DNA of 46,997 bases from Desulfococcaceae bacterium HSG8 (GTDB lineage Bacteria; Desulfobacterota; Desulfobacteria; Desulfobacterales; 4be13): the NCBI GenBank assembly GCA_030378015.1, contig JAUCGG010000016.1, positions 1 through 46,997 on the forward strand. Direction: 5' to 3'. Below are positions 22,598 to 30,694 of this stretch, piece by piece. Position 1 is the stretch's first letter. Each line of letters begins with the position of its first letter. Under the pieces are notes generated by a model that worked only from the letters and a program-made list of their open reading frames with translations, searched no databases and was not told the DNA's origin. The position numbers and the translations under genes are program-made.

Positions 22598-23374
22598 ATG
22601 TCATTATATGAGGCAATGAAACATAAGATTGATGAGAAGGCAAACGGCTGTTTTTATGTTACGAACGATACAGATGGGCGGGAAGCCAGAATCATACTGG
22701 ATCACGGCAAGATAAGAGCCATATTGGTCGAAAAAAAGAGCGGCAGCGAACCGGACCATAATATCCTGAAGTGGCTTCATATATCCGTGTCGTTCTCAGA
22801 TAAAATCCCGAACATTGGTCTGGCCGCAATCAGACCGATTGACACAGAGAGATTCATGAATGCGCTTGAAAAAGCGGATGCCCGGATAAAAATGGTGAAA
22901 GAGGTTATCCCGTGGAATGACGCGGTGTTCAGAGTTGTCAGGATGCCAAGCCCGAGATTCGAGGGATTTGACGCTCGGAAACTCCAGATATCGCTTGCTT
23001 TAAAGGGACAAAGGAGAGTCTCCCAAGTCATAGACATCATCGGTCTGACTGAATTTGAGGTTTTGTCTGATATCTGCTGGCTCCATACCCATGATCTGAT
23101 TGAACTTGTCTCCAAATCAGGGTCTCTGTCCGGAGAAAAGAAGACTGATTTTCTGAACGCATTCAGAGAACGGCTGGCCGACCTGATCGGGCCGGCCGCG
23201 GATATGGTCATGGAAGACGCATTTGAAACTATCGGAACCGACAACCCGGATGATCTTGATGCCCTCACCTTCCCTATGATCATGGAACTGAAAAATGCGG
23301 TATGCCAGCAGATTGACAAAGAGGAGGCAGCGATTATCAATGAATGGGTTTCTGGATATTTGAAACCTGACTGA
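22598..23374 (+). CDS. DUF4388/DUF8082-like regulatory protein
   Basis: The 258-residue cytoplasmic protein has a central winged-helix-like segment (LKGQRRVSQVIDIIGLTEFE) and a C-terminal helical domain (ERLADLIGPAADMVMEDAFE). The latter resembles DUF8082, a domain usually attached to two-component or DUF4388 proteins. It is cotranscribed with the HAMP sensor (seven-base gap), so the two may act together as a split signalling unit (inference). No enzymatic motif was found. Confidence 0.55.
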   Translation: MSLYEAMKHKIDEKANGCFYVTNDTDGREARIILDHGKIRAILVEKKSGSEPDHNILKWLHISVSFSDKIPNIGLAAIRPIDTERFMNALEKADARIKMVKEVIPWNDAVFRVVRMPSPRFEGFDARKLQISLALKGQRRVSQVIDIIGLTEFEVLSDICWLHTHDLIELVSKSGSLSGEKKTDFLNAFRERLADLIGPAADMVMEDAFETIGTDNPDDLDALTFPMIMELKNAVCQQIDKEEAAIINEWVSGYLKPD

Positions 23375-23551
23375 TGACAACGCCTTTCAGCGAGCCAACC
23401 CCGTCATTCCGGACAAAAAGAAGTTCGGAAGTGAAAAGACGACTTTGTCTTTTCTCAGTGGTTTTAAAAGTCTGATGAAAGAACATAAGTGTAAAGTCTG
23501 ATATATCCTTCATAAAAGTTGAAAAACAATTTGCCCTTTTTTTGAATTGCC

Positions 23552-24424
23552 ATGAAAAAACCAACCATAAAATTCTACCGCCGTATCCTGCAAATCAGTG
23601 TGGCGGCCGCGTTTATCGTCATTCCCTATCTGAATCATCAGTTGCGGATAAATTATATCTGCGGGAATTTTCTCTCTGTGCGGATTTTCGGCCTGACCTT
23701 GGCGGATCCGCTTGCTGTGTTGCAGGTGAGTATTCAAAACTGGTATATTGCTCCCGAGATGTTGATGGCCGCAGGGATTGTGCTGGCCCTTGCGATATTT
23801 CTCGGCACCGTCTTCTGCTCCTGGATCTGTCCTTACGGGCTGCTCTCGGAATGGATTCACTGGCTGGCCCGACGTATCCTGCCCAAAAACTATGGCGGAC
23901 TGAAAATCCGCATCAGCGCGTTCCGCATCAAAATCTGTATCTTCACAGCAGGAATGTTTTTTACACTACTTTTTGCAGCAACACCTGTCATGAACCAGTT
24001 TTCCATGCCCGCATGGTATTCCAGGATATTTCAATATATTTTTATCCAGGAGCATCTGTCTCTTGCCGCGGGGGTGATTGCTGCCATTCTCTTTATCGAA
24101 TTTGTTTCCCGGAACCGGCTGTGGTGCCGCTATCTCTGCCCCCAGGCCATTCTCCTGGTTCTGGCGAAACTTGTCAACCCGTATCGCCTTAAAGTGGCGT
24201 ATCAGAAAGAGAAATGCCTCATTGCCGATCAGCGGCAGGGACCGTGTTATAAAGCCTGTTCCCTATCCCTGGATCTGAAAACATTTAACCAGGCTTTGGA
24301 GACAGAATGCAACAACTGCGGCGACTGTGTCGCTGTATGTGAAAAGAAGGGACAGGCTCTTGATTTTCAGGTGAAGAGATGGCGGAACAAAGGTGAAGCT
24401 TTACGGATCAGGGGGAAATACTGA
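23552..24424 (+). CDS. napH: NapH-like membrane ferredoxin
   Basis: The product has 290 residues. Several transmembrane helices surround the two cytoplasmic CxxxCP motifs characteristic of NapH/NosR-type proteins (CSWICPYG, about residue 91, and CRYLCPQ, about residue 192). A C-terminal soluble segment holds a CNNCGDCVAVC cluster site, with extra Cys pairs (CLIAD, CYKACSL) before it. NapH is a quinol-linked electron donor acting with NapG. It is separated from the previous gene by 177 bases that include a short hairpin (AAAAGACGACTTTGTCTTTT) and ends the nap set. RBS is weak. Confidence 0.82.
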   Translation: MKKPTIKFYRRILQISVAAAFIVIPYLNHQLRINYICGNFLSVRIFGLTLADPLAVLQVSIQNWYIAPEMLMAAGIVLALAIFLGTVFCSWICPYGLLSEWIHWLARRILPKNYGGLKIRISAFRIKICIFTAGMFFTLLFAATPVMNQFSMPAWYSRIFQYIFIQEHLSLAAGVIAAILFIEFVSRNRLWCRYLCPQAILLVLAKLVNPYRLKVAYQKEKCLIADQRQGPCYKACSLSLDLKTFNQALETECNNCGDCVAVCEKKGQALDFQVKRWRNKGEALRIRGKY

Positions 24425-24741
24425 TCGTCAGCCGCAACAAATATATGCAGGATAAAGTATTAACGGAAGGGTGCCTGATATTGATGAAAAAGAGGAAAAG
24501 ACGGGCGTATTTACAAGTCAGGGGAGTGATTTTCAATCCCGGAGGGACTTCTGAAAACAGCCCGGCAATTCATTGCCGGGTGAGTGTTCCGGATCATCAC
24601 GTCCCGCAGGGACGATTGAAAGCTTTTCAGCCGTCCCTCAAGTTGTAAATGCGCCCGGAAAAGACTCAATCTGCCTGCCTGACCGGATTTGCCAATCCGG
24701 TGGGGAATTATTTTTAAAATTGACAAAAAGGAAATGCAACA
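24425..24741. repeat. Intergenic region with short palindromes
   Basis: The 317 bases contain CCCGGCAATTCATTGCCGGG (24561-24580) and GTCCCGCAGGGAC (24601-24613), both near-perfect palindromes, and copies of a GGACTTCTGAAAAC / GAAAGCTTTTCAGCCGTCC pairing around them. No credible gene was seen. It is probably a folded repeat element of the genome. Confidence 0.5.
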
Positions 24742-25068
24742 ATGTATCTGCCAAAATTATATGAGAATTTTTCCAAAAATTTTCCGGAAGTTTCAAAAAG
24801 TTATCAGCAGTTGGGCGAGGTGTGCCGGAAGGCCGGCCCCTTGGAGGAAAAGGTTCAGAACCTCATCAAACTCGGGATTGCCGTGGGAGCAAATTCAAGA
24901 GGGGCTATCATGTCCCATACCAGGAAAGCCCTGACTTCGGGAGCCAGTTCTGAGGAAATCAGCCATGTGGTGCTGCTGTCCCTCACAACCGCGGGATTTC
25001 CCAACATGATGGCCGCCATGAGCTGGGTAAATGAAGTGCTGAATGAGGAAGAATCTTCAGAAAAATAA
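24742..25068 (+). CDS. Carboxymuconolactone decarboxylase/AhpD-like protein
   Basis: The product has 108 residues and matches the CMD family (PF02627): KVQNLIKLGIAVGANSRG, then the helix HTRKALTSGASSEEISHVV and a small-residue C-terminal helix (TAGFPNMMAAMSWV). It lacks the CxxC of AhpD peroxidases (its only Cys is near residue 29), so a redox role through that motif is unlikely. AAAGGA precedes the ATG. The FmdE-like gene begins 22 bases downstream, suggesting an operon. Family firm, function unknown. Confidence 0.8.
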   Translation: MYLPKLYENFSKNFPEVSKSYQQLGEVCRKAGPLEEKVQNLIKLGIAVGANSRGAIMSHTRKALTSGASSEEISHVVLLSLTTAGFPNMMAAMSWVNEVLNEEESSEK

Positions 25069-25090
25069 TCAAACGAGGAGATAAGAGGAT

Positions 25091-25687
25091 ATGACGAGTT
25101 CCGAGACATCTGGGGAATTGTTGGTCTGCGGCAGGCCAGTGGAAGGGTTTTTGGAAGAAATCGAGGCATTTCACGGATGGAAAGCTCCCGGTCTCGTGCT
25201 GGGAGGTTTCATGCTTGACTGGGCCATGGAACTGATCGGCCCTGATGTGGAAGCTGATGCAATAGTGGAGACATGCCACTGTCTTCCGGATGCGGTGCAA
25301 ATTTTCACCCCCTGCACCATCGGTAACGGATGGCTGAAGGTTTTTGACTGGGACAAGTTCGCTCTGAGTCTTTACGACAGAAGAAAGCTGACAGGGCATC
25401 GGGTTTGGTTTGATCTTTCCAAAGCGCGTTCGGTTCCGAATTTGCATAATTGGTATATGCGGCTGGTTCCCAAAAAAGAACTTTCCTTAGAGGTGCTGCT
25501 TGAAAGCATTTTGGATGCCAGACGCTCTGTTCTGTCTTCACGCACCATAAAAGTGACACGATTTTATGAGCGTAAAAAGAAGGGCGTCATCGAAATATGC
25601 TCCGGATGCGGGGAGGCATATCCGGCTGTCCAGGGCCTTCAATGCCTGACTTGCCAGGGAGAGGGGTATTATGATGCATCGGAGTGA
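25091..25687 (+). CDS. FmdE family protein with C-terminal zinc ribbon
   Basis: Residues about 18-150 match FmdE (formylmethanofuran dehydrogenase subunit E-like, PF02663): FHGWKAPGLVLGGFMLDWA, then CHCLPDAVQIFTPCTIGNG and WDKFALSLYD. The C-terminus holds four cysteines of a zinc ribbon (CSGCGEAYPAVQGLQCLTC). Members are found beside molybdenum and tungsten enzymes in anaerobes, but the biochemical role is not settled. ACGAGGAG precedes the ATG. A 106-base piece of this gene is repeated at 29197-29302, where it forms the end of the phosphatase gene. Confidence 0.82.
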   Translation: MTSSETSGELLVCGRPVEGFLEEIEAFHGWKAPGLVLGGFMLDWAMELIGPDVEADAIVETCHCLPDAVQIFTPCTIGNGWLKVFDWDKFALSLYDRRKLTGHRVWFDLSKARSVPNLHNWYMRLVPKKELSLEVLLESILDARRSVLSSRTIKVTRFYERKKKGVIEICSGCGEAYPAVQGLQCLTCQGEGYYDASE

Positions 25688-25860
25688 TCCGCACATTCAC
25701 ACCCTGGGACCGTCAGCAGGTGTGGAATACACTCATTTTTTTTACGAAAACAGTCCTAAAAAGCGTATTTACGATTTGGGAGGGTGAGGCGCCGAGGAGT
25801 GCTGAAATGAAATTTCGGCGGAGTGCTAAGGGATTTTCCAATAAATAAAATACCCAAAAA

Positions 25861-25935
25861 CCCGTTGCTCGCGGGGGATTGACAAATCCCCCGCATGTGC
25901 GGGGTTCGGATTTGTCAATCCGAACCGGGCAGCAC
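25861..25935. repeat. Palindromic repeat of the TTGTCAATCCGAACC family
   Basis: GTTGCTCGCGGGGGATTGAC with its complement GATTTGTCAATCCGAACC and a CCCGCATGTGCGGGG hairpin form a compact element. Two more copies lie at 35038-35218 and a half copy at 15815-15835. The remainder of 25688-26240 has no supportable gene. Confidence 0.65.
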
Positions 25936-26243
25936 AGGAGCTTCCGGCCCGGACCTGGTGTGAACAGAAGTATCGGAGACTGATAGCTGCTGCATATAAT
26001 TTCGGACAGTCGCATTCCGGAACCGGCCTCGGCGGCACTTCTGATCGCGCCCGACCGGAACAGGAAAATATCCCGTTTTTTCAGTTTCGCAGGTGGACAC
26101 ACCCAAAAATTTTCGGGATGTACAATTAGATTTTATATTTATTTACAATGAGTTAATAAAGAAGGATATACAAAAAATATGGATATGACAGAAAAGATAT
26201 GCTAGTCGGCAACATGAGAGGGAAATCCGAAACAGATTCCAAA

Positions 26244-26436
26244 AGGTGCAATTAAAAGTGTCAGGTGAACGCCGTCGACCAGCCTCGTTCCCAAACTCCG
26301 TTTGGGAACGCGATTGCCCGCAAAACTCCGGTTTTGCTGGCAATGTCAGGTATCTGCAAACAGAGTTTGCCTGCAAGTGTGTTCCCAAACGGAGTTTGGG
26401 AACAAGGATGAGTACCTAACGCTTTTAATTACACCC
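26244..26436. mobile_element. MITE-like element with 9-bp target duplication
   Basis: The ends are imperfect inverted repeats (GGTGCAATTAAAAGTGTCAGG at the left, CCTAACGCTTTTAATTACACC at the right). GATTCCAAA flanks both sides (26235-26243 and 26437-26445), an apparent target-site duplication. Inside are two GTTCCCAAACTCCGTTTGGGAAC-type palindromes and a pair of CAAAACTCCGGTTTTG / CAAACAGAGTTTG hairpins. There is no coding capacity. Confidence 0.75.
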
Positions 26437-26457
26437 GATTCCAAAGGAGGCTGCCGA

Positions 26458-26550
26458 ATGGGAAATTATCAGATTGAGGTGATGACAGTACTGGGGAACG
26501 CTATATATATAAACATAGCGTTTTTTGAGGAAAACTTTTGTCCATTTTAA
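26458..26550 (+). CDS. Short ORF (30 codons) preceding the kinase gene, possible leader
   Basis: AAAGGAGG at 26443-26450 precedes ATG 26458, and the frame ends at TAA 26548-26550, eight bases before the kinase start. The peptide is unremarkable. Part of it is written over a hairpin plus T-run (26497-26526). A leader peptide over an attenuator-like structure is possible; chance is equally possible. Confidence 0.25.
   Translation: MGNYQIEVMTVLGNAIYINIAFFEENFCPF
26497..26526 (+). terminator. Hairpin with T-run (terminator or attenuator) upstream of the kinase gene
   Basis: AACGCTAT and ATAGCGTT form an eight-base stem with a ten-base loop, and the descending arm continues into TTTTTT at 26521-26526. 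It lies only 33 bases before the kinase ATG at 26559, so transcription reading through would be needed, or it could act as a conditional attenuator. Confidence 0.55.
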
Positions 26551-26558
26551 GGAACAGC

Positions 26559-28190
26559 ATGGCACGGAAAAAACTGAACTGCTGGGAATATATGAAGTGC
26601 GGCAGGGAACCCGGTGGCGAAAAAGCCGACGAACTCGGAATATGTCCTGCCGCTGCCGATTCCTCATTTAACGGACTGAACCGGGGAAAGAATGCCGGCA
26701 GAATCTGCTGGGCAGTGGCTGGAACCTTCTGCGGCGGAGAGATACAGGGCAGTTTTGCGGACAAACGGAAGTCCTGTATGCGCTGCAATTTTTTCAAACA
26801 GATCCGTGAAGAGGAGGGAACCGCGAACTCGGACACCAAATTTCTGAAATTCATCTCCGAAAATGCCAAGACCTCCTTTCTGAACCAACTGACCTGCAAG
26901 GTTATGAAAGCCGGGGAACGCTTCATCACACAGGGCGAGTCCGGCGAGGAGGCCTACATCATTCAGAGCGGGACCTGTCTGAGCATTGTGGAAAAAGACG
27001 GGGATATGCATCCTGTGAGCCACAGGGGGAAGGGGGATATCGTGGGCATCACCGCTGTCCTCACCGGAGAGCCGAGAAACGCCCATGTGGAGGCTGAAAC
27101 CGCCATGAGGCTCTGGGTGATGAACAGAAAGCATCTGGAAAATATTTCCGAAAATGACCCGGAGATGCTCAATTTCCTCACAGAAATCGTCGCCAGCCAG
27201 TTTGACTCCAAAAGGCCGGTCGCGGACAGGCTGATCGGAAAATACATTGCCACGGAAATCATCGGCCGTGGGGGATACAGCATCGTTTATAAGGGCATCC
27301 ATGCCACTCTGAACATGCCCGTTGCCATCAAGATGATGCGGCATGATCTGGTGATGAATTCCGACTTTCTCAGCAACTTCCGCAATGAGGCAAAGATCAT
27401 CGCGAGGCTGAACCATGAGAACATCATCAACGTGCATGACGTAGAGGAACGCTTCCGGACGGTTTTCATCATCATGGAGCATCTGGAGGGCGAATCCCTG
27501 AAGGAAGTGCTGGAGCGTCTGCAAACCATCCCGCCCATGCTCGCGGCCGATTTCCTGATCCAGATATGCTCCGGTCTCGAGTACGCGCACCGGCAGGGGA
27601 TCATTCACCGGGATATCAACACCATGAACATATTTGTCCGGCCCGATGATCGTCTGAAGATCATTGATTTCGGACTGGCCTGCCCTGCGGGGACCGACGA
27701 TTTTCTCATGGGCGGCGCGTTTGCCTATCTCGCGCCGGAACTGTTCGACGGCGAGCCTGCGGACCAGCGGAGCGATATCTACGCACTGGGGATCACAGCG
27801 TACGAGATGCTTACGGGCAAAAGGCCCTATCCCGAAGACAACGCCTCTGCCCTGATAAAGATGCACCGCACACAGGACATTCCTGACCCGGGCCGGGAGG
27901 TTCCGAACCTGCCGGAGGCATTGCGGAAATTCATCATCAGGGCATGCCGACGCGATCCTGCCGAGAGATACCAGTCCGTGGCCGAGGCAGCGGAGGAACT
28001 CCGGCCTCTGACCAGGAAAAGCGATTCCGCCCATAAGCAGATATTCTCCGAAAAGCGGAATATGGCAACGCTCTTTCTGCTTTACAAAGACGGGCAGCAG
28101 CAGGCCCTCAGCCGGGTGCTGGAAGAATTCAGCACTAAGATCAGAGAATTGGAAATTGATCTGAAGACAGCGGATTTCAAGGATTTGTAA
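26559..28190 (+). CDS. Ser/Thr protein kinase with two-CW module and cyclic-nucleotide-binding-like domain
   Basis: ATG 26559 is preferred to the upstream TTG because AAGGAA lies eight bases before it. Residues 1-80 form a Cys/Trp-rich two-CW module (NCWEYMKCGREPGG, then CWAVAGTFCGG and a CMRCNFFK closing pair). Residues about 105-225 are a cNMP-binding-like beta barrel (ERFITQGESGEEAYIIQSG). Residues about 235-495 are a Hanks-type kinase with P-loop GRGGYSIVYKG, catalytic Lys in VAIKMM, HRDINTMN and DFGLA, all key residues present. A short C-terminal tail follows. It is cytoplasmic with no PASTA or membrane anchor. The phosphatase gene 24 bases downstream carries the same N-terminal module, which indicates a matched pair. 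Confidence 0.85.
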   Translation: MARKKLNCWEYMKCGREPGGEKADELGICPAAADSSFNGLNRGKNAGRICWAVAGTFCGGEIQGSFADKRKSCMRCNFFKQIREEEGTANSDTKFLKFISENAKTSFLNQLTCKVMKAGERFITQGESGEEAYIIQSGTCLSIVEKDGDMHPVSHRGKGDIVGITAVLTGEPRNAHVEAETAMRLWVMNRKHLENISENDPEMLNFLTEIVASQFDSKRPVADRLIGKYIATEIIGRGGYSIVYKGIHATLNMPVAIKMMRHDLVMNSDFLSNFRNEAKIIARLNHENIINVHDVEERFRTVFIIMEHLEGESLKEVLERLQTIPPMLAADFLIQICSGLEYAHRQGIIHRDINTMNIFVRPDDRLKIIDFGLACPAGTDDFLMGGAFAYLAPELFDGEPADQRSDIYALGITAYEMLTGKRPYPEDNASALIKMHRTQDIPDPGREVPNLPEALRKFIIRACRRDPAERYQSVAEAAEELRPLTRKSDSAHKQIFSEKRNMATLFLLYKDGQQQALSRVLEEFSTKIRELEIDLKTADFKDL

Positions 28191-28213
28191 ACAGGAAGAG
28201 GCAGGAGGCAGAA

Positions 28214-29236
28214 ATGACAGGGAAAAAACAGAATTGCTGGGAATTTATGAAATGCGGGAGAGAGGCGGGTGGGGAAAAGGCCGGGGAACTCGGGGTATGC
28301 CCTGTCGCGGTCAGTCCAACTTTTGACGGATTCAATATGGGCAAAAACTGCGGCAGGATGTGCTGGCTGGTCGCCGGCACATTCTGCGGCGGAAAGGTCC
28401 AGGGAAGGTTTGCCGAAAAACAGGTGTCCTGCAAAAGCTGTGACTTTTACAAATATGTCCATGCCGGGGAAGGCATCACGCGTCTGTGTGCGGACGAGTT
28501 CGACATCTCCGCCCGCACCCATATCGGCTTGGTCAGAAAAACAAACGAAGACCGGTATCTCATCCGGAAGCTGCCTGACGGCTCGCTGCTGCTGGCCATG
28601 GCCGATGGCCTAGGCGGCGATGTCGCCGGGGATTACGCGGCGGAGATCGTGAGAGGCAGGCTGGCCGGAATACAAAGCATCACCGGTGGCAGCGAAGAGG
28701 AAGAAATCTCCCATCTTGTGCAGGACATTGATATCACCATCCGGAGCGAAGCCGATAGGGATGAGGATGTGGAGGGAATGGGAAGCACGCTTGTCTGTGT
28801 GCTGCTGCGCGGGGGAGTTGCCTACTGGGTGCATGTGGGAGACAGCCGGCTGTATTTTCTGCGTGACGGAGAACTGATTCAGATCACCGAAGACCAGACC
28901 TTTGCCCGCTTTCTTGTGGAAGAGGGGGAAATCACGCCGGAGCAGGTTCCCACCCATTATTCCCGCCATGTTATGGATCAGTGCGTGGGCTGCGGCCACT
29001 GCGAGCCGGAAACAGGAAAGGTGGCGCTCAGGGCCGAAGATATGCTGATTCTTTCCACGGACGGGCTTCACAAAAAAGTATCCGAGGAAACCATGATCTC
29101 GCTTCTGAACGCGGAAAGCGATCTTGAAAAGAAGACGGAGTCGCTGATTCAGGCAGCGATGGACAGTGGGGGGAAAGACAACATCACCTTGCTCCTGTGC
29201 AAATTCTCACCTGCTCCATCGGTAACGGATGGCTGA
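28214..29236 (+). CDS. PP2C-type protein phosphatase with two-CW module; C-terminus fused to an fmdE fragment
   Basis: Residues 1-80 repeat the kinase's Cys/Trp-rich module (NCWEFMKCGREAGG, then CWLVAGTFCGG and CKSCDFYK). Residues about 98-330 are a PP2C phosphatase with the metal-binding motifs NEDRY, ADGLGGDVAGDYA, HVGDSRLYFLRDG, STDGLHKK and GKDNIT. An extra QCVGCGHCEPE segment inserted before the third motif adds three cysteines. The last 11 residues and the stop come from a segment homologous to fmdE (29197-29302), so the natural end of the gene has been replaced at a GTGCAAATT match. The core appears intact. AGGAGG precedes the ATG. Confidence 0.85.
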   Translation: MTGKKQNCWEFMKCGREAGGEKAGELGVCPVAVSPTFDGFNMGKNCGRMCWLVAGTFCGGKVQGRFAEKQVSCKSCDFYKYVHAGEGITRLCADEFDISARTHIGLVRKTNEDRYLIRKLPDGSLLLAMADGLGGDVAGDYAAEIVRGRLAGIQSITGGSEEEEISHLVQDIDITIRSEADRDEDVEGMGSTLVCVLLRGGVAYWVHVGDSRLYFLRDGELIQITEDQTFARFLVEEGEITPEQVPTHYSRHVMDQCVGCGHCEPETGKVALRAEDMLILSTDGLHKKVSEETMISLLNAESDLEKKTESLIQAAMDSGGKDNITLLLCKFSPAPSVTDG

Positions 29237-29302
29237 AGGTTTTTGGCTGAGATAAGTTTGCTCTGAACCTTTACGACAGAAGAAAGCTGACAGGGCGTCA
29301 CG
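29197..29302 (+). repeat. Partial duplicate of the FmdE-like gene, with decay
   Basis: This stretch matches 25296-25403 of the FmdE-like gene at high identity, with small indels and a TGA inside the copied frame. It begins within the phosphatase gene and ends abruptly. The rest of 29237-29570 shows only a fragmentary open frame (VSDVSHSVLRQ in one frame) that I cannot assign. Confidence 0.8.
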
Positions 29303-29570
29303 ATCATCACCTACCGGGTCAGGGCGATGAGCTATTCCCAAGGATGAGATCGCTTATTTTCGAGATGGCGCAGGTATTATTATTACTGTTTCCGATGTCA
29401 GTCACAGTGTTCTGCGGCAAAGCTGCCATGATAAGCAAAGAACGCCATATAACAAGTCAGTTCAGCGGATGGTATCGCACCGCTGATTTCAGTCGTCATG
29501 CCGCTCTCCGAATCACGGTCTTTGAGAAAAAGCTCATCGCAAAAATACTATAGGAGGACAAACAATTATT

Positions 29571-30197
29571 ATGAATCTGACATTTACGCTTCTGAGTGTG
29601 ATATCGATTTGGAGCATTGCTGTTATCACACCCGGCCCCAGTTTTTTCATTACAGCGCAGACAACGGTTATGCACTCACGTTCGGCCGGAATATTTGTTG
29701 TTCTGGGCACTTGTACGGGAACAGTCATCTGGTCAGTCGCAGGGTATTTCGGCATTGCATATCTTTTTATCATAGCCCCCTGGATTTATATCACCTTAAA
29801 AGTTGCGGGAGGAAGCTACCTTGTTTACCTCGGGATAAAGCTGATGATAAGTTCATACAAGCATGGTGCCGGACCGGATAACCCGCAGGAAAATTCTCAA
29901 AGCCTTTTTCTGAGCTGGCGGAACGGATTAATGACTAATCTCTCTAATCCCAAAACCGCCATGTTCATCACAAGTCTGTTTGCATCAGCTTTGCCAAAAG
30001 AACCTGCAATATTTATCGGCATGCTGATCGTAACCCTGATGATTGTAATATCCCTGATATGGTATTCATTTGTTGTTTTTATATTTTCATCCGAAAAATT
30101 CGGTGACTGTTATAACCGGATACAAAAACGGGTGGAAGGTTTTGCCGGAATTATTTTTGTGGCTTTCGGTGCAAAACTGGTTTTTGAAAATAAATGA
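29571..30197 (+). CDS. LysE/RhtB-family amino-acid exporter
   Basis: The 208-residue membrane protein has about six hydrophobic segments. It carries the family opening (ITPGPSFFITAQTTVM) and the conserved central block FLSWRNGLMTNLSNPKTAMF. This is the normal size for LysE/RhtB translocators, which export amino acids or related metabolites by proton exchange. TAGGAGGACAAAC precedes the ATG. It stands alone between remnants on the left and a repeat cluster on the right. Substrate cannot be told from sequence. Confidence 0.88.
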   Translation: MNLTFTLLSVISIWSIAVITPGPSFFITAQTTVMHSRSAGIFVVLGTCTGTVIWSVAGYFGIAYLFIIAPWIYITLKVAGGSYLVYLGIKLMISSYKHGAGPDNPQENSQSLFLSWRNGLMTNLSNPKTAMFITSLFASALPKEPAIFIGMLIVTLMIVISLIWYSFVVFIFSSEKFGDCYNRIQKRVEGFAGIIFVAFGAKLVFENK

Positions 30198-30329
30198 CCC
30201 GATAAAATCTATCTGATCATGCCAACAAATTGGTTATGCCACAAATCGGAAAGCGGCCAACAACGAGGTCATGGAAATATCCTGTGGGCGGAGCCGCCTG
30301 CGAATTCCATGCGATGCCGCTGTTTCGTT

Positions 30330-30510
30330 GCTACTACATATAATAAAGCGGAGAACGCAATCTGAAAGATTACGTTACATCGCATCCGGGTTATAAATTC
30401 CGCGGAGTGCAAAGCTTGCTTTGCGGGAATCACGCAGTGGCGCAAAGCAAGCTTTGCACTCCTCCGTTTTAATCCGGACATTATTTATGAAACAGAGCAC
30501 TAAGGTATCA
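30330..30510. repeat. Composite palindromic repeats (AAGCTTGCTTTG and family B ends)
   Basis: GGAGTGCAAAGCTTGCTTTGCG pairs with CGCAAAGCAAGCTTTGCACTCC around a short loop (about 30406-30463). The right border ACATTATTTATGAAACAGAGCACTA is the end of MITE family B seen near 42.7 and 43.2 kb. To the left lies GCGGAGAACGCAATCTGAAAG, also found at 43.25 kb. A further inverted pair (GTTCGTAGCCCGCCTTCAG / CTGAAGGCGGAACTACGAAC) occupies 30536-30600. No gene was seen in 30198-30694. Confidence 0.7.
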
Positions 30511-30694
30511 CCGAAGTAGTCAGCAGATGGAAAAAGTTCGTAGCCCGCCTTCAGGCGGCCTGTCCTGTCAGCATGACCGTCTGAAGGCGGAACTACGAAC
30601 CATGAACCATGCCTGATAGTTCCATACAAAATCGTAAAACTTGCAACGAAACAATCAGTATCAACTTCCAACTTTAACTTTTTACTGTCAGGTT

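Noticed and set aside
26664-28034. A 456-codon minus-strand frame opposite the kinase gene
   Set aside because: The kinase carries all conserved catalytic motifs in frame; the antisense frame is histidine/proline-rich and without domains.
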